Assembly (NCBI GenBank): GCA_013350335.1
Contig: CM023541.1
Span: 64,421,413-64,485,412, forward strand
Direction of reading: 5' to 3'
Source: Chimonanthus salicifolius
Lineage: Eukaryota; Streptophyta; Magnoliopsida; Laurales; Calycanthaceae
Length of the DNA: 64,000 bases
The notes under the pieces were generated by a model that saw only the letters and a list, made by a program, of their open reading frames with translations, had not been told where the DNA came from and did no database searches. Of this stretch, positions 45,263-56,600 are shown one piece after another (the first letter of the stretch is position 1; every line of letters starts with the position of its first letter). The position numbers and the translations under genes are program-made.

Positions 45263-46872
45263 TTTCATTATCGCATTACATTGTAACCAGTTGTATTGAC
45301 TTCTTGTCACCTCTTGGACCCCCGGACACATGACTAATTTTTTTTACACTCATAATTCACACTCACACGTGTTTAAGATCCCACTGAAAAGAGATTCACA
45401 TGAATCTCAAGCTCTTTCTGGGCTCTGAGATTGTACCAAAATTTCAGCATAGTCTCCCTTAAAATTGGAATACTTTGATGAATTAATCTCACCTGAAGAA
45501 ATCATATTTTCAACATCTATTTTGATTTGGGTCTTCTAATTGTCAGCTGGGGCTTGCAAACCCTTTAAATGGGCAATTGGAGCCATATACTATGTCTATA
45601 GGCTTATTTTTTATGATTTTGATGGACTTTTGAATGATAATTTGAGGGTCTTTTAACTCATTAATTTTATTATGATATTGGGATGCGAATTGGACAATTT
45701 CTTCACATAAGTCTATATTGATGTCTCCAAATTGAGTGGAGTAGACCTGGCCCTCTCTTCCTCCATCGCATGGATTTGGGTTGGAATTTCATCAATTAAG
45801 CTCTCTGGATCCCACCATCCTGTAAAGGGTCTTCATGATTTATATTCGGATCCTCTGAGCTTTTGATAGGCGCATCACCTCGGTTTAATCCTATTAAATC
45901 CAACTTTTTTTCTAAAATGGTCTGATCCACGAGTTAAATTCCAAGACACTGAGATCAGTTGAAATTTTATTAGATTCTGATTAAAACATCAGTAAATTTC
46001 AATAAGTTATCAGTTAAATTTTTTTTTTTTGGACATTTTCTGTGAGCTACAATCGATATAATCAACATGACTCAAATAGCAGATTGAACTTTTCAGATTT
46101 TGTCTGAAACTTTCTGGCATAAGAATAGGCTGACACATAAATGTCGAAGATAAATTTCGCTCAAAATTTTGGTCAAATTTTAAAATTTTCATTTTTTTTT
46201 CCAAAGTTCAGAAAAGATACATTTCTTATATAGCACAAATTTAAATTTGTGATATGTAATGAGAACTATTTGAAATAGGTAAAATGCAAAACTTTTAAAG
46301 AAAAACATGCCATAAACTCAGCATAAACAATTGAAAAATAAGTTAAACTGAAAATTTCAATTCTAAAATATGGAAAAGTAAAATGAAAGACGCCGGGCTG
46401 GGAACAAAAGGAGATGGGGGCATCCATGGACTTGATAGTTGAAGCTATTTTCACTTGGATATGTGGAGCTCACAAGGACGAATCAATGCAAGAAGATTGA
46501 TTTTCTGTTGTACTGCTTTTAAACAGTAAAAAGGGTAGTTATCTAGACACCTGACTATTATTTTAAAAATTTAAAATTTCGTATAAAACTATTATTTTGT
46601 CCCTTAATTTTTTTTAATATAATGTAATAATGATAATAATAATGTGTAGGAGTAATAAATTGAATGGAGTTGAATTGCATGGAGGGAATGCGCCAAATTA
46701 ATGAGAGGCTTATCTGCTAAACAGAGATTGCTATTCACAGAAAGGAATATCCACGCATTCATTGTCTGGTAAGAAGAGGCAAACTTCGAATTGATGACAA
46801 AATCATTTCGCCTCTATCTATCTATCATCTATTCCTCTTCCTTTCCAAGTTCCGTACTCCATACCAATCATC
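45263..46872. other. Upstream flank of the intact protease, no gene
   Basis: AT-rich sequence without recognisable coding content. It may contain the remaining, unrecognisable part of the copia element. The last ~150 bp resemble the promoter region of the pseudogene copy (AAGGAATATCYACKCATTCA). Confidence 0.5.
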
Positions 46873-46879
46873 TATAAAA
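46873..46879 (+). promoter_or_regulatory. TATA box of the aspartic protease gene
   Basis: TATAAAA within CATCTATAAAACGC, 93 bp before the chosen ATG, at a spacing that allows a leader of about 60 bases. Confidence 0.65.
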
Positions 46880-46965
46880 CGCTCACCCACTGCACTGTCA
46901 CCGTCACTGTCCTCTTCCACCCTTCTCTTCTTTTCTTGTATTCGATTGGATTGGATTTTATAGCC

Positions 46966-48297
46966 ATGACACCGACTTTACTGCCCACTGCAGCTCTTCT
47001 ACTCTCTTTTGCTTTCTTCTTTTACGCTGAGGGGACTGGCGGAGGCAGCTTCAGCGTTGACCTCATCCACCGCAAAGAAGGGACTGGCAGAATCAGCTTC
47101 AGCGTCGACCTCATCCACCGAGACTCCCTGCGATCTCCCTTCTACAACTCTTCTGCTACTCTTTTTGATCGCGTGTCCACAGCTGTTGCCCTGTCCAAAT
47201 CTCGCATGAACTACTTCCGCTCTGCTGCTGCTGCTTCTGATTCTTCTCCCTGGTCAAAAGTGATACCCAACGAAGGGTCGTATCTCATGACACTCTCGGT
47301 CGGGACCCCGGCTTTTGAGTTCCTTGCCATCGCCGACACCGGAAGCGACCTCATCTGGACCCAGTGCCAGACCTGCGACAATTGTTACAAGCAGGTGGCT
47401 CCACTCTTCGATCCCACCAATTCATCAACTTACACAGACCTCTCGTGCACTTCCAATCCCTGCACCGCTCTTCCTCAATCCTCGTGCGGCAGTGGCAGCA
47501 ACTGCTTGTACAGTTACTCCTACGGCGACCTGTCCTACACGAATGGAAGCCTTGCCGCAGAGACATTCACCTTCGGTTCCACCAGCGGACCGACGGTGAA
47601 GATCCCGAAGGTGGCATTCGGATGTGGGCACAACAACGGCGGCACCTTTGACAGTCACGGGTCCGGACTGGTTGGACTCGGAGGTGGTTCCCTGTCATTA
47701 GTCTCCCAGCTCGGTTCGTCCATTGATGGTAAGTTCTCCTACTGCCTAGTTCCCTTCGACAAGAGCGAGTCCAGCAGCAGACTGGAATTTGGAGACAATG
47801 CCGTTGTCTCCGGCGTCTCCACTCCTTTGGTCCCCAGAGACCCAGATACGTTCTTCTATGTCACACTCCAAATGATCAGAGTGGGTTGGAAGGGAATCGA
47901 TCTGGAGCTTGTAGATGGGAACATGATCCTCGACTCGGGCACCACCCTCACTTACCTTCCCCACGATGTCGTTCAAGACGTGGTCTCCACCTTGAAGGAA
48001 GCCGTCCATCTCAAGCCCATCCAAGATCCCACTGGGAACTTAGAGCTGTGCTATGAGGCCCATGGTCTGGATGGAAAGATTCCGGACTTGACGTTTGGAT
48101 TCGACGGAGCTGAGTTGGTTCTGACCTCATTGAACACGTTTATTCAGACTGCGGACAATGTGGCGTGCCTTGCCATGTTGCCGTCCGACTCAATTCTCAT
48201 CTTCGGCAACGTTGCACAGCAGAACTTCAAGGTTGGCTATGATCTTGTCGCCAAAAAGGTCTCCTTCAAATCCACGGACTGCACCCAGGTCTCCTAG
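46966..48297 (+). CDS. CDR1-like (nepenthesin-type) aspartic protease, intact
   Basis: Secreted pepsin-family (A1B) protease; the Arabidopsis relative CDR1 acts in the apoplast in defence signalling. One exon, 443 residues. The ATG at 46966 is used because it starts a hydrophobic signal peptide (LLPTAALLLSFAFFFYAEG), and the codon upstream in the same frame is TTG only. The propeptide motif SFSVDLIHR occurs twice (residues ~22-53) owing to a 48-bp tandem duplication at 47029-47124. First catalytic motif ADTGSDLIWTQC with Asp at residue 124; Cys-rich plant insert CDNCYKQVAPLFDP...SSCGSGSNCLYSYSYGD; second motif LDSGTTLTYLP with Asp at residue 323; end SILIFGNVAQQNFKVGYD and CTQVS. All expected parts are present. 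A TATA box lies at 46873. Broken paralogues lie at 34696, 41796 and 43686. Confidence 0.94.
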   Translation: MTPTLLPTAALLLSFAFFFYAEGTGGGSFSVDLIHRKEGTGRISFSVDLIHRDSLRSPFYNSSATLFDRVSTAVALSKSRMNYFRSAAAASDSSPWSKVIPNEGSYLMTLSVGTPAFEFLAIADTGSDLIWTQCQTCDNCYKQVAPLFDPTNSSTYTDLSCTSNPCTALPQSSCGSGSNCLYSYSYGDLSYTNGSLAAETFTFGSTSGPTVKIPKVAFGCGHNNGGTFDSHGSGLVGLGGGSLSLVSQLGSSIDGKFSYCLVPFDKSESSSRLEFGDNAVVSGVSTPLVPRDPDTFFYVTLQMIRVGWKGIDLELVDGNMILDSGTTLTYLPHDVVQDVVSTLKEAVHLKPIQDPTGNLELCYEAHGLDGKIPDLTFGFDGAELVLTSLNTFIQTADNVACLAMLPSDSILIFGNVAQQNFKVGYDLVAKKVSFKSTDCTQVS

Positions 48298-50671
48298 GCT
48301 TTTAAAACTTTGCTTTCTCCTCCTGTATGTTTGACAATAATCATTGGAAATGTTTCACTTGCTTGCAAGATTTGAATGAATAGGTAAGTGATGCGTTATA
48401 GTTTTTGTGGTGGCAGATTATGAAATTGGTGCTTTCACGTTCCAAAATTAATTTTGAACCGTTACAATAATTAACTGCGTTTTAGATTTGGCAAACTGCT
48501 AATTCGACTGCCAATTATGCAATCCAAACTACTACCATCCATACTTAATAACCAAATATTTATATTTTTTAAGGAAATCTCTACATAAACCTAATACTTA
48601 ATGTGATCTTATCTATTTTCAACATAATTTATACTATTCAAATATAAATTAGACAACTATTTTGAGACAATTCCAAAATTTATATAAGGCAACTAATTTA
48701 GAACTGTTATAATATAAAAATTGTGCCTGTAGATTGTATTATAGGACCTAAGTCTCATCTAAGTAGTGAGTGGTGTACTCAATCTATGAAAAGTGAGTCA
48801 AATTCTCTCATCTATTGTGTTGAAACATCAACTACTTTGTCATATAGAAATAGACTATTTATACGTTCTGTTGGATGGAGTTGTCACAAGTCACAAGACC
48901 TGTACAAAACTAAAATCAGTTCCAAGAGGTCTTCAACTTGTGAAAAACATAATTTTACACATAGAATTGAGGATTGAATTATACTTTTTTAAAATTATGA
49001 GATGAGTGTTGGAAGATTTAGCTCTCAGATGAAGTGAAAGATATTTTTGTCCAGTTTAATTTGACGTGATCGTACTAAAAGATCAGCTAAATTTTTTTGA
49101 AGTTACTACTTACTACCACTAAAATTTATAGGTTTTGTGGTATTTTTCACCTAAAAATTACTATAATCTTATTCTGAAGGGATTTTTTTTTTGTGAAGAA
49201 TACTTCAATATTTTTAAGTTGGTGTCTCCTATGCTTCTTTTTTATTTTTCTGTTTTTTAATAATTTTTTCTTTCTTTTTTTTGTTCCCGTACAATGTCCT
49301 CTTCTTCCTTTATTTTATGAGGAGGGCTTGGGTGTCCGGTTACCTGAGATTACCTTTGATTTGGGGCAAGCTTACTTGGGTGCAATATTACAAATAGCGT
49401 TCTTGTGATAATAGTATTATTGTTATTTTTGTTTTAATGACGAAGAACTATAAGATTTCATTTTTTTCGAGTACGAGGGCGTTGGATAAAACTCTTAATG
49501 TACATAACCCAGCAACCCACATGCATGAAAAATATAAATATTTACGTAATAAAATATAAATAAGAATGACATTTAAAATTGAACAAACATCAATAAAATT
49601 GGGATTAAAGTGCAAATATACTATAGAAAATAATTGTTTCAACAATTATCTAAAAAAATAAAACATAATTTATTATCTTATTTCTTGGACCATAAAATGC
49701 CATCTAATGTCACATAAGTTTATTGTTAAATAGATTATTGAAGTAATCAAATATCAAAATAAGGGAAAATTCGAACTTAGAAGAGAATAGGAGAAAAAAT
49801 AATCTTAGATTATAACTTTTCTTAAAAGTTCTGTCAATTTATTTTGACATTTGAATTTTTAAACGACAATTTATTTAAATGTACCTTCGAAAGAGGGCAA
49901 AACTACATAACTTCAAGTGGACAACTTGTCTCCATGCATGGTTTTTATATTGAATAATAAATCAAAACTATTTATGACATTATTTTGTTTTTTAATTTTA
50001 ATTTTATATTAATTTTTTTTTTTGAACGTATGGGTAATTTTATATTAATTGATATCTCTTTGATGTGTTTTTGTTGTTAGATTAAATATTATAGATAAAA
50101 ATATTTATTCAATAAATAATTAAATATTTTTTTATAATAATTTATTTAACAATTTAATTTTTAAATCATTTCATGAATCCTTTCCTTTTTCAACTCTATT
50201 GATGGGATTCGAACCCTTTGGCCTTGTACCCGCTTTTCCACTTTGGTTAAAAGTTAAAACACGTAAGCATTGTGGCGCACGTGCTGAAAACTTGAATTGC
50301 TTTTATAAATTCTCCCGACAGTTTTTTCACCTCACTTTCCCCTCCCTCCCACTGCTTCTACACCCCGTCTCGAGCTCCTCCGTCATCCCATCTTCTCCTC
50401 TTCCCTTTCCAAAATCCTAGAGCCTTTCTCTTTTCTTTTTTCTAAATCTCTCCTTTCTCTCTTCTCCTCTCCTTTTTCTAGGGTTTCTGTATCTTCTCTT
50501 CTGATGATCACATCTCTGAGTTTCCAACTGAAATGCTCGCTGCAAATTCCGAAACATTCCAATTCCAAATCAGATATATTTACTTCCTCTCCCTCTCTGA
50601 TTTCTATAATTATCAAGTTCTGAACAGGTAAGTAGAAGCATAAATATAGAAAAAAGAGGGCAAAATCATTG
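48298..50671. other. Intergenic region and SH3P1 5' leader, no other gene
   Basis: AT-rich from 48298 to about 50200. The section 50290-50640 is C/T-rich on the plus strand and probably holds the first non-coding exon and leader of the SH3 gene. Frames such as 48723-48977 and 50199-50420 have no recognisable domain. Confidence 0.55.
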
Positions 50672-53600
50672 ATGGAAGCCATCCGCAAGCAAGCCACCAA
50701 ACTCAGAGAACAAGTAGCTAAACAGCAGCAGGTTTGTCCCTTACCCCTTACTACTTTAAATTAGTAATGATCAATAAAACACATTTGATTGGCCTCGTTA
50801 GTAACTGTAATTTACTGAGAATGTTGAGATGATTGGTCTTGTTGACTCTGTTTGCTTTGCGAGTTTGAATGCTTCCTTAGTCTATATATACATTTTACGC
50901 AGTACGGCAGTGTACTTCACTAAAGGGCACTGGTAACTGATTTTTGTGATTCGTTTTTCACAATTTTGAGATGAAAAGAATCAATCAAACTTGGCTCATG
51001 GAAAATTTTAATTATGGAGTAAGTCCTAATAGAGTGTGGTTATTATTGATGCTAAAGTGCTATTGGGGAATGGTATGTTCAGATTCACTTATTCTTGAAA
51101 TTTCCATAGACATGCTTGCAGAAGTACATTGCTTATTCTCCTTGAAAGATGAACATATCTTAAAAATCGGTATTCTGGTTTTTTTTTTTTTTTTCCATTT
51201 AGATATGTTCGCTTGATGTTTTTGTTTTTCCGTGTTATTTCAGATGCTACTTCTATGGTGAGACATTTCTGTCCTTTTTTTTAACTTCTATGCATAAAAA
51301 TAATTCGTTTTTGTCACGTTTCAGAAATATTTCACAAAGTAGCATTATGTTCTTCATCACTTGACAGGCAATTCTGAAGCAATTCAGTGGGCGTTATGGT
51401 AATGATTCTGCTCTTGCTGATGAAGGTGAGCTTCATTGCCATCAACAACTTAAAAGGCTCTATAGTTCTACAAGAGCAGCAAAGGTATACAGGATACTAT
51501 GATATGGACCTATTTAGTAATGTCAAATAATTCATGCGTTCTCAAATTAATGTTTGTATTGATAAGCAGTTTTTTCAAAACCGTTATTTATGTAGCATTT
51601 TCAGAGAGACCTCATACGGGGTGTGGAAGGTACTCTATCTTCTAGCTCTAAACAGATGGAAATAGGTGAGTCCCTTTCTGATTCTCATCTCGTGGCGTTC
51701 TTGTTGACTAAACAACTAATTTATAGTTCTGACCACCATTTTCCTCAGTAGCAAAGCTAGCCAATGATTGTTGCAAGTATGGAAGTGAGCATGAAAGCAC
51801 TGGTTCCAGCCTTGCGAGGGCCTCTCTTCGCTTCGGTACGTCACACAATATGATGGAAAAGGAGAGGGAAAATTTGCATAGGATTCTTGGTGCTCAGGTC
51901 ATGGAGTATCTTTCTTTCCCCCTCTTTTCCCTATTGAGATATTGACATGTGATGCCATCAGGATACTAACTTGATCCAACTGGGTTTTAAACAATTTATT
52001 TTGTAAGAGAATGGTTATGAAGACAATGTTTATTCTTTTCTTAACAGCTAAGTTCGCTGTTGTTGTTGTTACTGCACCTTCACTGCATTACAGCAGAAAC
52101 ATGATATATTCTTTCAAACTTAGATTCTTATCAGGCTGATGATAACAATTACTTCTTCTTTTTATGACCAAGGTGTCCAAGCCTATTAGAGCACTTGACT
52201 AATCCTCGGGCCACGTGCAAGCCTCCATACCCACACACCCCAGGTAACTTTGCGAGAGTGGCCCTTTAGAGTGCAGTGGGCGCTTCCTGAGATGGGTTTC
52301 TGGCCATCACTTCAACCCCTTTGGGTTTGATGATAACAATTACTGGTGATCCTTTGCCTGAGCTTCCAGACTCATTGTTTCCTTGTTCCCTTGTCCACCC
52401 ATGCATCTGGTACTAGATTTTCATTAGCTTATTTCAATTTTCACTTATCTTTCAGGCATTTCTTTTCCTGTGGAGTTGAAACCACAATATAACATGACAC
52501 CCTACAGAAAAATAGGGCCCAGACAGCACATTGTCCAATAAAAAGTTACAAGTTTTTTTTCTCTAGAACAAGATATGAATTATTGATCCTCCTTTTCCAG
52601 TCTAGGAGAAATGTTTGAAGAGATGATCACGTTGCAGGAGATCTGACCATAATAAAGTCAGGCCCCACTTATCCATCATCCATACATGTAATTTTGAAAC
52701 TTCAAGTATTGAGTTTTTCCAATAGATGGTAGATATGCTAGACCGGCCCTTATTATGCTAAGGTCAGTGCAACTAATCATTTCTTATACTTAAAAGTAGA
52801 TTTGTACCAGGAGATTGTATCAAAGAGCCTCTACAACAGTCAATAATTTCTTATGGTTGTTTTCTTTTGATGGGTGTCAAATAGGCAGTTCGCCAATAGG
52901 AAAAAATTAGCCACATTAAATTACGAGTATATAGATGAGATAAATGACTCTGATGATGATGAAATTTCTCTGCTTTTATCATGTAAAATTAAGTCATTTC
53001 ATCATTATTTCTTGTGTATATTGTTTATCAAAAGGCTCCCTATTCGTGAGTAACATTTTCTCCTGACGTCCTCAGCTTGCTTCGTTTGTGGTATATCTTT
53101 ACTATAGATAATTGCAACTAAGTATTGTACCTAGCTTTCTGCATCACTATATTATTTTATTCTTGAGATGAGTCATAGCATTCTTCTTTTCTGAAATTGT
53201 AGACAACATAATGTTTTTTTATCTTGGCAAGGATTATCCAGCTTCCCAATATATATTATTTATTGCATCAATAAATTTAGGCTTGTGGAAGAGGTGCATT
53301 TTTAATACATAGGCTATTCAGTAATATATTTCTTTTGGATGATAACTTCCATTTAGAATCTTTATTGGCTTTTTATACTTCTTGTTTTTTACATGTAGTT
53401 TAGTTGTTTCTGTAAGCATTTTTTCCTCATTGTTAGAGCCTTTTGCCCTATCTATTTGAGTTGGCTTTTCAAGTTATTTTTAAGGATTTAAATTGTGAAA
53501 TTTTACCACTTTCATTTTGGACAATTTACTTTCTTCCCTTTAGGTTGTTTTTTGGTCTTGAAATTATACCCACATCTGTAGGTTTCTGAACCTGTGAAGA

Positions 53601-56600
53601 TTATGATAATGGGAGCTCCCCTCGAGGATGCTCGCCACTTGACTCATCAGTATGAGCGAATTCGCCTAGAGGCTGAAGCTCAGGTCTATTTATTGTGTGT
53701 ACTTATGTTTTTGTCCTGGAAGAGATGAAAAATACATTAGAAGTCCATCATTATCATCACCATCACCATCACCATCAAATCCTTATACCATATATGTGGG
53801 ATCAACAATAAATTAATTGGGTATGAATGTGCATTAATCAGGCTGCTGAAGTTTTTAGGCGTCGATTGAAATCAAAAGAAGCTAGTGCTACTGCAGACGG
53901 TGAAGTGAAGCTTCAAAATGCCGAACTGAAGCTGTCAGATCTTAAATCTACCGTGTTGGCATTGGGAAGGGAAGCAACTGTTGCCATGTTGTCAGTTGAG
54001 GCTCAGCAACAAAGGGATACGTTCCAAAAACTCCTTGCAATGGTATTGCTTCTTTACTCTCTATGTTGCTTCTCAGGATATGCTATCCTTTTAGGGAATT
54101 TAATAGCAATATTTTATCTGTTTATTCTCTTAATTGGTAGCTTTCTAAAATAATTGAACAATCTGCCCAAGTTTTTCCAATCTACCTACTGTGTAGCCTC
54201 CAAATGGATCTACTAATCAGGACATAACCTTTGATTTTTTGACATTTATTTCTTTTCTTTTTTCTTTTTAGTTTGCAAGTTTTATGTTCCAAGTTTTTGA
54301 TATTTTAGAATCATAACCATTCAGTGGAATCATAGTTTTATTTGAAAGCATATGTGAGTGTCCAGGTTAGGAACTGAGATCTAATTATTAAGAAAAAGAG
54401 TTGGCACCGTTATGTCCTTTTTGTTCATGTAAATGATGCATTTCAGGTGGTTTCTCTAAATTGCAAAATCCATAATCTGATTTCATGGATTTATCATATG
54501 TTTGTAACTTTAGAAAATTGATACTGAAGGCATGACAGTAGCCTTCAGCATGGTTGGGAGGTGCATTATCATTATTCCTTATTTCTAATCCTTCTATTTC
54601 TCCAATCCCTTCAATCAACTATATCCTTGAATCTGATTTTGAGAAGCCTTATATATGACAGGGATTGAAGAAATAACCTGTATTTAGAGGGTTGGATACA
54701 TCTGAAAAATCAAGGATTTCTCTAATTCCAACCAAAATTCCTGAATTGCTTTCTATGGTCCATCTAAGTGATAGAAGTCCTTTTGGATCAGAGAAAGCTT
54801 CAGTTTTTAGAATTCCAGGGAGAAAGCTATGCATCCTAAGATGCACCAAGGGTTAAGATGGCTTCTATAGCATATATTTATTGGGTCATGTATATGCATA
54901 ATCTTCTGTTCTGTGTGGAAGATAGGTAAGGGTAGGATAGAAAGATATTCTTGTACCTTTCAACATGTGCAATGATATTTCTTGGAATTGTAAATATTAC
55001 CTTAAATTTAGATGAAATTGGATGAAATAATCAGAAAGTGTTGTTTTGTAACCCATGTGCTTTTGTTCCGCATTGCCTTCCTTCACATACCCTGAAGCTT
55101 CATGATTCTTCAATTTGCCATTTACCTGCTTCATGTATTCCCGACTAGTCAACAGAGCTCCAAATTTTATGATCATTTCTTTGCTTCTAGATTTTGTATA
55201 GGTGATTATTTTTCTGGCTAATTCATATTAACTATGTCATACACAAATTAAATGGCTCTTGCTTGAAGAAATTACCAGCTTCCATATTTCCCATTAACTG
55301 TTCATTTATATTGTAGACTACAATTTTCTTGTAGGTCAGTCTCTGTAGCTAATAGGCTCTTGTTCTGCAGTTTTCTCATCTATTCAGATGAAGTCTAGCT
55401 CTGAATGGAAATGAGGTCCAAACTCCAAACAACTTTGGTGGTTTATATAATATAATCTGACAGGGATACAGAAGCGGTTTATGATCACACTGTCAAGAAG
55501 TCACTTTCTACTCTTTTTTTTTTTTTTTTAAATAGTGACAAATAATTTCATTACTTCAAGTAAAGAATACAAATGTGTTGGAGCCAATGAGTCGGTGGGA
55601 ACTAGGGACTCCAATGAGGCGGAAATCCTTAGCATTAGGAGAGCTCTGAACATCTGGAAAATGTACGGGCAAAGAGAACTCATCATTGAAGGGGATTCGG
55701 CAAATGCAATTAAGTGGGCTAAGGGACAAAAACGCCCGCCATGAAAACCGATCGCTTTGGTTAGGGAGATTAGGGAGTTGGCTTCGGGGCTGGATGTATC
55801 CTTTCTCTAGATCGGCCGAGCAGCAAATGGAGTGGCAGACTATTTTGCCAAGCTTGGAGTCACGGACCTATTCTTTGGAGTTTTTCTTCTTTGAGCTTGT
55901 TGGAGCTCTTGTTGTCTTGGTTTTTTTTTTTTTGGGTAGTTTTTCTTCTTTTGTTTTGCTTGCTCTTTTCTTTTTCTTTCCTTGTTTGGGTCTAATCCTT
56001 TTAGACCCTTTTCTTCTCTCTTGTATATGAACTTTTTTCTTTTTATTAATATTTCTTGGTTACTGCTAAAAAATAATGTGTTGGAGCCAAGTATAGTAGG
56101 GTTATACAAGGCTCCTAGAAAAATTAAAAAACAGAAGCCAATGCTATATATATACACTACTTCACACCCATCATAAGATACAATAAGAATCCCATCTCCT
56201 CATACACCTTAAGTAGTATGCCGATCACAATAACTCCATAGCAGGTCTTCGCTTCTGTACTCCCACCTTTGCCAGAAAGTCCACAACACTTTCATTGACC
56301 GAGGAATGTGTATAAAGGTGATTCCTTCCATCCTACACAACCTCCTAATGTCCCTAACATTGTTTACCATCTTCCACAGGGGGTGGGGGTGGGGGGGTGG
56401 GGGTGGGGGGTTCGGGTTGGGACTTACTATTGCTAGCCCAAGAGATGGCATTACTCGAGTCACTTTCGATAATGAGATTACTATTCCCAAGCCTAGACTA
56501 AAACTGAAGGGCTCTCCTAATTGCTCTCAGTTCCACCTCATTTGACTCCATAATCCCTACTGACTCAGAAAATGCTAGTAACATCCTACCCCTTTCGTCA

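Noticed and set aside
47351..47658. Cys- and Arg-rich minus-strand frames opposite the proteases (also 42140-42435)
   Set aside because: They mirror the GC-rich, Cys-coding part of the protease in both copies and have no independent support.
50195..50270. tRNA-like element around GGGATTCGAACCC
   Set aside because: Only the B-box palindrome is visible; no A box at the right distance and no stems.
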